From the NCBI GenBank assembly GCA_946482615.1, contig CAMLSF010000093.1:1-15839 (forward strand): a stretch of DNA of 15,839 nucleotides, written 5' to 3'. How positions within the stretch are numbered: position 1 is the first letter of the stretch; every line of letters starts with the position of its first letter. Below the pieces are notes generated by a model that had not been told where the DNA came from, made no database searches, and saw nothing but the letters and a program-made list of their open reading frames with translations. A program made the translations under genes and the position numbers. Of the stretch, positions 7,720 to 15,811 are shown one piece after another. The DNA comes from an uncultured Chromatiaceae bacterium (GTDB lineage: Bacteria; Pseudomonadota; Gammaproteobacteria; Enterobacterales; Alteromonadaceae).

Positions 7720-7728
7720 ATTCTACCA
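7720..7728 (-). promoter_or_regulatory. Candidate extended -10 promoter of cvpA-purF
   Basis: Minus-strand TGGTAGAAT (7728-7720) is TG, one base, then TAGAAT, followed by a GC-rich discriminator GCGCGCC. No good -35 is seen. It sits in the 59-bp dedD-cvpA gap, so cvpA-purF could be transcribed separately from the upstream genes. The GC-rich discriminator hints at growth-rate or stringent control. Confidence 0.4.
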
Positions 7729-7746
7729 AAACACGCGCCTGAACAC

Positions 7747-8505
7747 CTAATTATTTTCGATAGGTTTAAAAGCTGTCAGCTTCAGACCTGCTGTTCCGGT
7801 CAATTGCTGCAGTTGCGGCAGTTTCTGTTCCAGACGGTCTTTTTTCAGCTCAGGCCCCACCACGACGCTGACCATAGACTGGCCCTGCGCATTGGTGGTT
7901 GAACGGGTAAAAGTGGTAAAACCCGCTTCTTTTAATTTGGCCACTAACGCAGTGGCGTTTTCGGTTTTGCTGAAACTGCCTACCCGCACTATCCAGGCCG
8001 TTTCATTCAGTGCCGGGTTGCCTTTAGGTTCAACTGGCTTTTCTGTAACAGGCTTCTCTGTAGCAGGAGTAACAGCAGCTGCAGTTGCATTCTGTGTGGT
8101 GCTATCTGTTACAGGCACAGGAGCTAAAGGATTTTCGGTCGGCACTGGAATTGGATCTGTGGTTGCACCTTCAGTGGTTTGCGCCACCATAGCTGCACTG
8201 TCTGTCGACGCTTCACTGCCCGGAGCTCCAGCTGTTACCTCTGCAAAACTATTATCCGGCAGACCAGCGTCAGCAGCAGGCTCATTGACTGGGGTTGCCA
8301 GTAATTCCTGCTGTTTCTCCGCTAACTGCTGTTTCGTAAATACCTGTTCCTGTTGCACTGTGGCAAATTCCGGACGCTCCGGAATAGCTTTAAATTCATC
8401 TTTGACCACCTGTTTTTGCCCATCCAGCAAATCAGGTAAAAAAACTATGGCGGCAATAATTAAAATGCTGCTGCCAATTAAGCGATTTTTAAAGGCGCTG
8501 GTCAT
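7747..8505 (-). CDS. dedD: SPOR-domain membrane protein DedD
   Basis: Bitopic inner-membrane cell-division protein whose periplasmic SPOR domain binds denuded peptidoglycan at the septum. It has 252 residues: a short cytoplasmic start, one transmembrane helix (about 8-24, LIGSSILIIAAIVFLPDLL), a low-complexity Ala/Thr/Pro/Glu linker (about 70-168, including an EKPVTEKPVEPK repeat), and a C-terminal SPOR domain (about 169-247, beginning WIVRVGSFSK and including SVVVGPE). It is somewhat longer than E. coli DedD (220), through the linker. The ATG overlaps the folC stop as ATGA, with AAAGGAG inside the folC 3' end, so translation is probably coupled. The folC-dedD-cvpA-purF order is as in E. coli. 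Confidence 0.93.
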   Translation of the reverse strand: MTSAFKNRLIGSSILIIAAIVFLPDLLDGQKQVVKDEFKAIPERPEFATVQQEQVFTKQQLAEKQQELLATPVNEPAADAGLPDNSFAEVTAGAPGSEASTDSAAMVAQTTEGATTDPIPVPTENPLAPVPVTDSTTQNATAAAVTPATEKPVTEKPVEPKGNPALNETAWIVRVGSFSKTENATALVAKLKEAGFTTFTRSTTNAQGQSMVSVVVGPELKKDRLEQKLPQLQQLTGTAGLKLTAFKPIENN

Positions 8506-9782
8506 ACATCTGTCTCCTTTTGCAGCGCTAAAACTGCCGACACTGTAACAAAAGAGCCGAAAATCACCAATAAATCATTAGGCTGCATGGATAACAGCGC
8601 TTGTTGGTAAGCCGACTCTAAATCTGAATAACAGCAATAACTGCTTTGTGCTGGCAACTGCTCAAGTAACATGCTGGCCTGTGCCCCCCGAGCGCCTGGC
8701 AAATCGACCAGATGCCACTGATCAGCCATAGTATGGAAAGGTGCCAGACTGTGTTGAATATCTTTATCTTTAAGCATTCCCACCAGCAGATGCACCCGAG
8801 CATAACGCTCTTTGATGAACTTCAGCTGAGCCGCCAGATAAGCGGCAGACTGCGGATTGTGTGCTACATCCAATAAAATACCAGGGGTTTTACTCAGCCA
8901 CTGCATACGTCCGGGCAGACTTAGAGTGGACAATACCTCTGTAGCCTGTTGCTTCGAAGGCAATAAAGCTAATGCTTCCAGTGCAGTCAGAGCTGTCGCA
9001 ATATTTTGCAGCGGTACTGCGGTCAGAGGTAACCCGTCCAAACTGCTATGCACACCTTGCCAGCTGAAGCTTTCGTCTGTGACGCTGAACTTATAATCCG
9101 TATTGATACAAAGCAGTTTGGCCTGAATGTCCTGACTGTATTTTACTACCGACTGCGGAATATCAGTCTCGCCTATTACAGCGGGTTTACCTGCACGAAA
9201 CACACCGGCTTTTTCGCGGCCAATACTTTCCCGGTCTGGCCCTAAATAATCCTGATGGTCTAAATCCACTGTGGTCAGAATACTTAAATCCGGCTCGATG
9301 ATATTGGTCGCATCCAGACGCCCGCCTAAACCTACTTCAATCAGGCAGATGTCCGGTTGTTGTTGTTTTAAAATATAAAAAGACGCCAGTGTGGTGAACT
9401 CAAAGTAAGTGAGCTCTATGTCACCACGCAGCTGTTCGATAAAGCTAAAAGCCTGACACCAAAGCGCATCGGCGACATCCTCACCCTCGATGCGTAAGCG
9501 CTCGTTAAACTGAAGCAAATGAGGAGAGCTATAAACCCCCACAGTCAAACCCTTTACAGCGCAGAGCTGTTCCAGCGTGCGGGCTGTGGTGCCTTTGCCG
9601 TTGGTACCGGCGATCAGAATTTTTTTCCCGGGCAGCAGATGCAAATCGGCACGTTGTGCAATCTTCAGCACCCGTCCAAGCCCAAGTTCAATCTGATGTT
9701 GCGGATGTTTTTGTTCTATATAACAAAGCCAATCCGTCAGCGTCTGACAGGATTGGCTTGCAGGCGATAAAAAATTGGTCAT
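8502..9782 (-). CDS. folC: Dihydrofolate synthase / folylpolyglutamate synthase FolC
   Basis: Mur-ligase-family ATP enzyme that joins glutamate to dihydropteroate and then lengthens the polyglutamate tail of folates. It has 426 residues; E. coli has 422. The P-loop AGTNGKGTT lies at 58-66, with SSPHLLQFNERLRI at 85-98, IEVGLGGRLDATN at 148-160 and TTVDLDHQDYLG at 170-181. The DVAHNPQSAAYL motif begins the C-terminal ligand domain. AAGG lies 4 nt upstream of the ATG, only 9 nt after the accD stop, so it is translated from the accD message. Its 3' end overlaps dedD by 4 nt. Confidence 0.97.
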   Translation of the reverse strand: MTNFLSPASQSCQTLTDWLCYIEQKHPQHQIELGLGRVLKIAQRADLHLLPGKKILIAGTNGKGTTARTLEQLCAVKGLTVGVYSSPHLLQFNERLRIEGEDVADALWCQAFSFIEQLRGDIELTYFEFTTLASFYILKQQQPDICLIEVGLGGRLDATNIIEPDLSILTTVDLDHQDYLGPDRESIGREKAGVFRAGKPAVIGETDIPQSVVKYSQDIQAKLLCINTDYKFSVTDESFSWQGVHSSLDGLPLTAVPLQNIATALTALEALALLPSKQQATEVLSTLSLPGRMQWLSKTPGILLDVAHNPQSAAYLAAQLKFIKERYARVHLLVGMLKDKDIQHSLAPFHTMADQWHLVDLPGARGAQASMLLEQLPAQSSYCCYSDLESAYQQALLSMQPNDLLVIFGSFVTVSAVLALQKETDV

Positions 9783-9791
9783 AACACCTTA

Positions 9792-10664
9792 TTAGGCGAC
9801 GCGGTGTTCCTTGGCAGGAGCTGGCCATCGCATGAATTTAGCCACAAGTCGGGCAATTGTATCGCGCATTTGGCGGCGGTCAACAATCATGTCGATAGCA
9901 CCGTGTTCCAGCAGGAATTCACTGCGCTGGAAACCTTCAGGTAATTTTTCCCGTACTGTCTGTTCAATCACACGGGGACCGGCAAAACCGATCAATGCTC
10001 TTGGCTCACCAATGTTTAAGTCACCTAACATAGCAAGACTGGCAGAGACACCACCCATAGTAGGGTCGGTCAGTACAGAAATATAAGGTAAACCTGCTTC
10101 ACTCAGTTTGGCTAAAGCCGCGCTGGTTTTGGCCATTTGCATCAAAGACAATAAAGCTTCCTGCATACGGGCGCCACCACTGGCAGAAAAACAGATAAAA
10201 GGCACTTTATTTTCAAGGGCGTATTCAACACCTTTGACAAACTTAGCACCTACTACGGACGCCATAGAGCCGCCCATAAAAGCAAATTCAAAGGATGCCA
10301 CAACCACAGGCATACCCAATAAAGTGCCACGCATCACCACCATGGCGTCTTTTTCGTTGGTTTCTTTTTGCGCTGCAACAATACGGTCTTTGTATTTTTT
10401 ACTGTCTTTAAACTTCAGCAGATCCTGAGGTTCCAGCTCCGTTGCCAGCTCCACCATACTGCCTGTATCAAGGAAACTGTTTAGCCTGTCTCTGGCACTG
10501 ATACGCATATGGTTGTCACATTTTGGACAAACCCCTAAGTTCCGATCCAGTTCTGCCTTGTACAATACAGCGTCACAAGAGGTACATTTAGTCCAGACCC
10601 CTTCCGGAATATTACGACGGGATGAAGACGAAGTTCTGGGCAGAATTTTTTCTAACCAACTCAT
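9792..10664 (-). CDS. accD: Acetyl-CoA carboxylase carboxyltransferase subunit beta, AccD
   Basis: Beta subunit of the AccA2D2 carboxyltransferase, which moves the carboxyl group from biotin-BCCP to acetyl-CoA to make malonyl-CoA, the first step of fatty-acid synthesis. It has 290 residues (E. coli 304). The N-terminal zinc ribbon is intact: Cys27, Cys30, Cys46 and Cys49 (KCTSC and VCPKC). The crotonase-fold core has [28 protein letters not shown] and [22 protein letters not shown] lies 5 nt before the ATG. It leads accD-folC-dedD-cvpA-purF, and the dedA gene found beside accD in E. coli is absent. In E. coli the AccAD complex binds its own mRNA through this zinc ribbon; the leader here holds two palindromes. 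Confidence 0.98.
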   Translation of the reverse strand: MSWLEKILPRTSSSSRRNIPEGVWTKCTSCDAVLYKAELDRNLGVCPKCDNHMRISARDRLNSFLDTGSMVELATELEPQDLLKFKDSKKYKDRIVAAQKETNEKDAMVVMRGTLLGMPVVVASFEFAFMGGSMASVVGAKFVKGVEYALENKVPFICFSASGGARMQEALLSLMQMAKTSAALAKLSEAGLPYISVLTDPTMGGVSASLAMLGDLNIGEPRALIGFAGPRVIEQTVREKLPEGFQRSEFLLEHGAIDMIVDRRQMRDTIARLVAKFMRWPAPAKEHRVA

Positions 10665-10687
10665 AGTTGTTCCTTGGTATCGCAGCA

Positions 10688-10711
10688 GGGCTCGAGCCCA
10701 AACTTAAGTTT
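10688..10711. promoter_or_regulatory. Two abutting 12-bp palindromes in the accD leader
   Basis: GGGCTCGAGCCC (10688-10699) and AAACTTAAGTTT (10700-10711) are both perfect palindromes with no base between them. They lie 24-47 nt upstream of the accD ATG and just after the truA terminator. With its left neighbour the second reads CAAAC-TTAA-GTTT, which recalls the CAAAC-N4-GTTTG form reported for the fatty-acid regulator PsrA. That link is a guess. In RNA each could form a 4-bp hairpin with a 4-nt loop just before the ribosome site. Confidence 0.4.
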
Positions 10712-10717
10712 ATTGTG

Positions 10718-10751
10718 TAAAAAAGCGCCGATCATGCGGCTAACGGCGCTT
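10718..10751 (-). terminator. Intrinsic terminator of truA
   Basis: Minus-strand stem AAGCGCCG (10751-10744) / CGGCGCTT (10730-10723), with a 13-nt loop, is followed by a T run at 10724-10719. It lies about 50 nt after the truA stop. A second small hairpin (AGCTAT/ATAGCT, 10764-10785) lies between stop and terminator. Confidence 0.85.
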
Positions 10752-10800
10752 ATTAAAGCACAAAGCTATGATAGAACCTATAGCTAACTGGTCGTAGTAG

Positions 10801-11595
10801 TTAGCATAAAGTATCAGGCAGGAAGAGTGGGCCCAGTGGCATTTTCGGAATGCCAAAGTGTTCAGGGTAGTCCACATCCACCAGATACAAGCCTTCGGCT
10901 TTGGCCGTTGCTGCAGCTAAAGTCCTGTCTTTCGCCGCCAGCAACTGGGCAATCCAGTCTGGCTCTTTTAGGCCCATCCCGACCTGTAACAGGCTACCGG
11001 TGATATTACGCACCATATGATGCAAAAAGGCGTTTGCCTTAATATCCAGCACAATAAACTGCCCTACCCGGCTTAAATGCAGATGCATCAGGTTGCGAAA
11101 GGGGCTGTGCGATTGACACTGGATAGCACGAAAGGAGCTGAAATCATTTTCTCCCAGCAGATGGACAGCAGCTTGTTGCATCAGTTCAATGTTTAATTCC
11201 TGATGATAGTGACTTAAACCAGCCCCCAGAATGGCAGGTCTGAACTTATTGTTAAAAATCACATAACGGTAACGACGGGCTGTGGCAGAAAAACGGGCAT
11301 GAAAATCATCTGAAACTTGTTTGGCCCAGCGCACAGCTATGCCATCAGGCAAGTTAGAATTCGCGCCCATGATCCAGGCCCGCATATCGCGGTCAGCATC
11401 GGTATCAAAATGCACCACCTGCCCCGTCGCATGGACACCGGCATCAGTGCGGCCAGCACAAAATAATTCGACAGATGTGTTAGCCACTTTGGATAAAGCG
11501 GCTTCCAGATGACCTTGCACACTTGGCACTTCGCGTTGCCTCTGCCAGCCAAATAAACCTACACCGTTGTATTCAATACCTAACGCAATTCGCAT
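10801..11595 (-). CDS. truA: tRNA pseudouridine(38-40) synthase TruA
   Basis: Converts uridines 38, 39 and 40 of the tRNA anticodon arm to pseudouridine. It has 264 residues from the chosen start; E. coli has 270. Catalytic Asp51 sits in [35 protein letters not shown], the [12 protein letters not shown] motif, [19 protein letters not shown] and the C-terminal [12 protein letters not shown] are all typical. The frame opens at 11610 (MMGVR), but the ATG at 11595 is preferred: GGGAG lies 5 nt upstream and [11 protein letters not shown] matches the family start. It is flanked by the fimV hairpin upstream and its own terminator downstream, so it is probably a single-gene unit. A copy of the 33-nt motif (11626-11658) lies 31 nt before the start. 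Confidence 0.97.
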   Translation of the reverse strand: MRIALGIEYNGVGLFGWQRQREVPSVQGHLEAALSKVANTSVELFCAGRTDAGVHATGQVVHFDTDADRDMRAWIMGANSNLPDGIAVRWAKQVSDDFHARFSATARRYRYVIFNNKFRPAILGAGLSHYHQELNIELMQQAAVHLLGENDFSSFRAIQCQSHSPFRNLMHLHLSRVGQFIVLDIKANAFLHHMVRNITGSLLQVGMGLKEPDWIAQLLAAKDRTLAAATAKAEGLYLVDVDYPEHFGIPKMPLGPLFLPDTLC

Positions 11596-11625
11596 TCTGA
11601 CTCCCATCACTTAGGGGCGGAAGTA

Positions 11626-11658
11626 TATACCCAAGTGGCTTCGAGATGCGAGTTTCAG
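11626..11658 (+). repeat. Copy B of the 33-nt block-conserved motif, upstream of truA
   Basis: On the plus strand: TATACCCAAGT, 2 nt, CTTC, 3 nt, ATGC, 4 nt, TTCAG, with the same blocks and spacing as 2710-2742 upstream of ppiB. Relative to truA (minus strand) it has the same orientation as copy A relative to ppiB, with ACTTGGGTATA nearest the gene. A TATACT that could serve as a -10 overlaps this end, and a clean TATAAT lies at 11669-11674 (minus), but neither has a good -35. Confidence 0.5.
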
Positions 11659-11723
11659 AGCTGCAGGGCATTATAAATACAGGAGAATTATCAGGTTTTA
11701 TGGCTGCATGATAAGGTGACAGA

Positions 11724-11761
11724 ATTCAACACTTGAAGGTCAGAGCCAAGGCTCTGACCTT
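11724..11761 (-). terminator. Hairpin after fimV, related to the folD/cysS palindrome
   Basis: AAGGTCAGAGCC (11736-11747) and GGCTCTGACCTT (11750-11761) are perfect complements, giving an 11-bp stem with loop CAAG, 4 nt past the fimV stop. On the minus strand only two Ts end the stem, followed by CAAG and TGTTGAAT (11731-11724), so termination is plausible but not classical. GGTCAG, GCCTTG and TGTTGAAT are shared with 1162-1213, suggesting one repeat family. Confidence 0.6.
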
Positions 11762-11765
11762 TGAT

Positions 11766-14588
11766 TTACAGCTGATCTTTTAAGCTTTGTGCTTCTTGTT
11801 TGATATGCTCAGGGGCGGCAGAACTCAGTACTTTGTCAATCAGGTGTTCTGCACCATCCTGCTCACCAATTTCGATATAAGCCCGGATTAAATCCAGATC
11901 GGCGGCAAAGCCCTGCTCAGCCGGATCCAATTCTGGTTCATGCTGGGCAGCGATAAAATCCTGATAATCTTCCAGTCCGACATCCATAGTGCGCACTGAG
12001 TTCTGATTAAGCTGTGGCTCGTCTTCAGAATCATCCAACAGCCGGTCCAGCGCCAGTAAAGAAAGTTCCAGCTCATCGGATTGAATTTGTTCAGCTCCTG
12101 GAGGCTGTTCCTGCTCAGTAAATTCTGTTGCCGTATCAATACCACTTGTACTCTGTTTATTTGGATTAAACTCAGATGTATCAAGCTCAACCGGATTTAA
12201 TTCAGCGAGTACGGCATCCGCTATCTGCTCATCTGCAAGTCTTATTTCAGTATCGTCCTGAGCATAGTCGGCCAGCAAAGCATCAAAATCAGTTCCTTCC
12301 AAAGCATCAAGTTCAGCTGAGATGTCTTCATTGGCCTGTTGTGTAGCAGCAAGATCCAGTGCTGAGACCCTAACATTCTGAACCTGGTCGTCATCCAACT
12401 CGTCCTCTGTCTCCTCAGCAGATACAGCGTCATCAGAGAACTCCAGATCCGGGTATTCTTCCAGTACTTTACTAGGGTTCTCTACAGACAAGGTTGCAGC
12501 AGATACGCGGCTGACGCTTAGGTCTTCCAACTGCTCCAGGTCATCAGGCACCGACTCAATAAATCCGGTGTCCACCGCCTGTTCAGTAAGTTCCTGCCAT
12601 GCCTCACTGGATTCAACGTCCGTCAGTTGTTCTGTTGCCTCAGGCTCCACATCCTCTGCCAGCGCCGTTAACTCAGGGTGATCGGCATGAAAATGAGCAG
12701 GCATATCCACAGGTGTTTGCTGTTTGATCTCGTCCGACAGCAATAAAGCAACGTCATCAGGGCTGAGCGGATAATCATCTTCATCAAATTCCAGACTGGT
12801 GTCTGTGGATAGTGTTGTATCTGGTACAGGAGTCAGCTCCTCAGGCCAGTCAGCAGTACCGTCCAGCAAAGCGTCAATATCAATATCACCATCTTCTTCT
12901 GCCGACAGTGACGAGGGAGTGGTCAACTCTTCGTCGGCAAGTGACTCTGCAAATTCATCCAGTTCTGAACTGTCAAAATGTGGTTGTTCTGGTTTTACAT
13001 CCACTAAGTCGTCTGCAGCAGTCTCGGCTTTAGCCTCAGATAGATGATCCGAAACGACTTCAGCTTCCGGAGCCTCTGCAGTGACCACCAACTCATCAAG
13101 CAGTGAATCAAAGTCGACTTCTTCAACTTCTTCTATTTCGTCAAGATTGAACTCATCCTTAGGGTCTGGAGCCGTACTTGTTACAAATTCAGTGTCTGGT
13201 TCGTCCAGCTCAATTTCTTCAATCAACTCATCCTGATCGTCTGGCGCCTGTTCTGTTTGTTTTTGCTTCTGTTCTTCAGCCAACTGCTCAGCAACAGCCC
13301 TGGCAAAGACATCTTCTGTATCATCCAGCTCCGGTTCTTCATCAAACAACGCTGATAAATCAGCTCCAGATAAAATATTGTTTGGATCAAAATCTTTCTC
13401 TGCTTTGATCGGTTGGTCCAGCAGATCATCCAGCAACTCATCATCCATTGAACTGGCATCAAGTAAGTCTTTGCTATCGAGTAAATCATCATCATTCATC
13501 AGAATGTCGTCAAACTCGTCAGCTCTGGTATCCAACAGCATATCGTCATGTAAATCAATAGGTTCGTCATCCAGACGTATACCTTTACTGCTGGTGTCCA
13601 ACAAAGACTCATCCAGCGTCATCAGGCTGCTTTCATCAAAATCCAGGCTTTCATCCAAAGGAGGAAGTGGCGATCGATATCCCGACTCCTGCTGAGGTAC
13701 AGCTGTGGCTGCACTGACGATTTGTTCCGACTTTCTGGTGCGGCGTTTAATCCACCCTAGTACCGCAAACAACACAAACAAAGTGGGTAACGTAGCCAAA
13801 AGGATCCAGGTCAGACTGCTGGAGGAAATATTTTGCCACAGCTCGGCAAAATTCGTCCCTTGCTGCTCCCGTTCGATCTGCGCTTTTTGTTGCGCCAGCA
13901 TTTCGGCCTGCTGTGCAACCAGTAACTGCAACTGCTGCTGAATTTCGCTGTCTTTATCCACCTGAGATTTCATCAACAGCATTTGATCAGCCAATTGATC
14001 CAGCTTTTCTTTTAGTGCTGTATTGTCTGCCAATACAGCTTCAACCGTCACTTTTGATTCATCCAGCTTTTTTTGCAAATCAAGCAGCTGCCCTTGTTGT
14101 TGTCCTTCAACACGGATCAGCTCCTTTTTAATTTCTTGTTTGGCTTTATCCACATCTTTTTGTTGGGCCGTATTGACACCTTGCTTAACTTTGGCCGCAG
14201 CTGCAGCCCGCACTCTGTCAGCCCAGATCCGATCATCTTCTTCCGATTTGCGCTGAGCATCCACAGCGTCAACCTGAAGTATTTCGTCTACGTTAGGAAT
14301 AGCTAAAAATGATCCGACATTCAGATGGTTAAAGTTGTCATCAAGAAATGATTGTGGGTTTTTCAGGTAGATGGCATACATCACCTGATAAATATTTAAA
14401 CCTGGATGAGGCCGGACTTCTTCAGCAATACGCCATAAGGTATCGTTTGGAGTTAAAGGCCCCACCCTGCTGCGATCCGGATTTTCGGTGCTTTTAGGGC
14501 CCTTCAGACGAACAGTAGTTTCCGCAGTAGCGTTAACACTGCAGATCTGCAATAAAATACTAAAAATGAGAAGCCCAACTAAACGCAT
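11766..14588 (-). CDS. fimV: FimV/HubP polar landmark protein
   Basis: Single-pass inner-membrane protein of the FimV/HubP family, which marks cell poles and recruits ParA-like ATPases, chemotaxis, flagellar or type IV pilus machinery. It has 940 residues: signal peptide (1-22, cleavage near NATA-ET), LysM-like peptidoglycan-binding domain (about 41-100, GPLTPNDTLWRIAEEVRP to LAIPNVDEI), periplasmic Gln/Lys-rich coiled coil (about 145-245), transmembrane helix (about 259-280), a Lys/Arg stop-transfer (KRRTRK), a very acidic cytoplasmic region (about 305-875, LDD/ESLLD-type runs) and the C-terminal FimV motif (about 893-940). The N-terminal layout resembles Vibrio HubP, without the long beta region of Pseudomonas FimV. 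The frame opens at 14699, but the ATG at 14588 is chosen for its AAGGGA site and signal peptide. I saw no clear promoter; asd upstream ends in a terminator. Confidence 0.93.
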   Translation of the reverse strand: MRLVGLLIFSILLQICSVNATAETTVRLKGPKSTENPDRSRVGPLTPNDTLWRIAEEVRPHPGLNIYQVMYAIYLKNPQSFLDDNFNHLNVGSFLAIPNVDEILQVDAVDAQRKSEEDDRIWADRVRAAAAAKVKQGVNTAQQKDVDKAKQEIKKELIRVEGQQQGQLLDLQKKLDESKVTVEAVLADNTALKEKLDQLADQMLLMKSQVDKDSEIQQQLQLLVAQQAEMLAQQKAQIEREQQGTNFAELWQNISSSSLTWILLATLPTLFVLFAVLGWIKRRTRKSEQIVSAATAVPQQESGYRSPLPPLDESLDFDESSLMTLDESLLDTSSKGIRLDDEPIDLHDDMLLDTRADEFDDILMNDDDLLDSKDLLDASSMDDELLDDLLDQPIKAEKDFDPNNILSGADLSALFDEEPELDDTEDVFARAVAEQLAEEQKQKQTEQAPDDQDELIEEIELDEPDTEFVTSTAPDPKDEFNLDEIEEVEEVDFDSLLDELVVTAEAPEAEVVSDHLSEAKAETAADDLVDVKPEQPHFDSSELDEFAESLADEELTTPSSLSAEEDGDIDIDALLDGTADWPEELTPVPDTTLSTDTSLEFDEDDYPLSPDDVALLLSDEIKQQTPVDMPAHFHADHPELTALAEDVEPEATEQLTDVESSEAWQELTEQAVDTGFIESVPDDLEQLEDLSVSRVSAATLSVENPSKVLEEYPDLEFSDDAVSAEETEDELDDDQVQNVRVSALDLAATQQANEDISAELDALEGTDFDALLADYAQDDTEIRLADEQIADAVLAELNPVELDTSEFNPNKQSTSGIDTATEFTEQEQPPGAEQIQSDELELSLLALDRLLDDSEDEPQLNQNSVRTMDVGLEDYQDFIAAQHEPELDPAEQGFAADLDLIRAYIEIGEQDGAEHLIDKVLSSAAPEHIKQEAQSLKDQL

Positions 14589-14740
14589 TGATGATCCCTT
14601 AAGGCCGGAGATTATTTTTTTCTGACACAAAAACACTGCAAGCATCGTTCCATAATCGAATAGTAAACCAGAAGGATGCCACTGGCTACGCTTAAACAAA
14701 ATCTGCGTCTCTTGGTATCGGCTAAAGGATCCATTGCTTT

Positions 14741-14774
14741 AGAAACAACAAAGGCTCCATCAGGAGCCTTTGTT
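14741..14774 (-). terminator. Intrinsic terminator of asd
   Basis: A perfect 12-bp stem AACAAAGGCTCC (14747-14758) / GGAGCCTTTGTT (14763-14774) has the loop ATCA. Read on the minus strand it ends in a T-rich stretch (TTTGTTGTTTCT). It lies 17 nt after the asd stop and separates asd from fimV. Confidence 0.85.
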
Positions 14775-14791
14775 TAATCATTGACCCTGTG

Positions 14792-15811
14792 TTACAGGTA
14801 GTCGCGGATTAAATGCTCAGCGATCTGAATACTGTTGGTGGCAGCCCCTTTACGGATATTGTCCGCGACAACCCATAAGTTAATGCCATTTTCATGAGAA
14901 AAATCCTGACGGATACGACCCACAAACACATCATCCTGACCTGCTGCATTGCCAACCTGAGTCGGATAATCCGCATTGTCTTCCATCAGTGTTACACCAG
15001 GCGCATTGGCCAACAAGGCTTTGACCTGCTCCACACTGATGGGCATACGGGTTTCCAGATGCACAGCTTCAGCATGACCGTAAAACACTGGTACACGCAC
15101 TGCAGTGGCGTTGACCGAAATGCTGGCATCCCCCATAATTTTTTGGGTTTCCCAATGCATTTTCATTTCTTCTTTGGTGTAACCGTTATCCAAAAATACG
15201 TCAATTTGTGGGATACAGTTAAAGGCGATCTGACGGGCAAACTTGCCACCTTCGTCCACCGGACGACCATTGAGCAACTGGGCGGTTTCTTTGGCTAAAG
15301 CTTCGACCCCTTGTTGACCCGCACCAGCAACCGACTGATAAGTGGCCACATTAATACGGCTGATCCCTACCGCATCATGAATAGGCTTTAAGGCCACCAG
15401 CATCTGAATCGTAGAGCAGTTTGGGTTGGCAATGATATTGCGGTTACGGAATTCAGCAATAGCGTGCGCGTTAACTTCAGGCACTACTAAAGGAATATCG
15501 GCTTCGTAACGGAAATGCGAGGTGTTGTCTATCACCACACAACCAGCTTCGGCCGCCCGGGGAGCATAGACAGCAGACACACTGCCACCCGCTGAAAACA
15601 AACCAATCTGCACCTTAGTCCAATCAAAGGTCTCAGCATCCAGTACTTCGATTTGTTTACCCTTAAAGGAGATAAAGCCACCGGCTGAGCGGCTGCTGGC
15701 TAAAGGATAAAGTTTATTTACCGGAAAATCGCGCTGTTCTAAAATTTCAATTAAATGCTGGCCTACTAAACCTGTAGCACCTAACACAGCGACGTCGTAT
15801 TGCTGAGCCAT
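14792..15811 (-). CDS. asd: Aspartate-semialdehyde dehydrogenase
   Basis: Makes L-aspartate 4-semialdehyde from aspartyl phosphate with NADPH, the branch point to lysine/diaminopimelate, threonine and methionine. It has 339 residues: NADP loop GATGLVGQ (11-18), catalytic Cys132 in NPNCSTIQ, Gln158 in TYQSVAGAG, Arg238 and the general base His245 (RVPVFYGHAE). These intact residues separate it from E. coli Usg, the inactive relative that sits next to truA there, and it belongs to the Vibrio/Shewanella asd type. GAGGGG (15819-15824) lies 7 nt before the ATG, and the promoter is outside the window. The asd-fimV-truA order is as in Shewanella. Whether the genome has a second asd cannot be seen. 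Confidence 0.96.
   Translation of the reverse strand: MAQQYDVAVLGATGLVGQHLIEILEQRDFPVNKLYPLASSRSAGGFISFKGKQIEVLDAETFDWTKVQIGLFSAGGSVSAVYAPRAAEAGCVVIDNTSHFRYEADIPLVVPEVNAHAIAEFRNRNIIANPNCSTIQMLVALKPIHDAVGISRINVATYQSVAGAGQQGVEALAKETAQLLNGRPVDEGGKFARQIAFNCIPQIDVFLDNGYTKEEMKMHWETQKIMGDASISVNATAVRVPVFYGHAEAVHLETRMPISVEQVKALLANAPGVTLMEDNADYPTQVGNAAGQDDVFVGRIRQDFSHENGINLWVVADNIRKGAATNSIQIAEHLIRDYL

Noticed and set aside
7892..8548. 218-codon plus-strand open frame opposite dedD
   Set aside because: It is a low-complexity Val/Ala/Ser/Gly shadow of the dedD linker. dedD on the minus strand has a clear ribosome site, transmembrane helix and SPOR domain.
12799..13695. Long plus-strand open frames opposite fimV, rich in serine
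   Set aside because: They are antisense readings of the Asp/Glu-rich fimV codons (GAT/GAC/TCA patterns give Ser runs), without ribosome sites or family resemblance.
14661..14685. Possible sigma54 promoter upstream of fimV (TGGCAT on the minus strand)
   Set aside because: The second element (TTGC at the fixed spacing) is missing, so only half of the consensus is present.
14589..14699. 37-codon N-terminal extension of fimV
   Set aside because: The ATG at 14588 has AAGGGA six bases upstream and begins a proper signal peptide; the extension would bury it.
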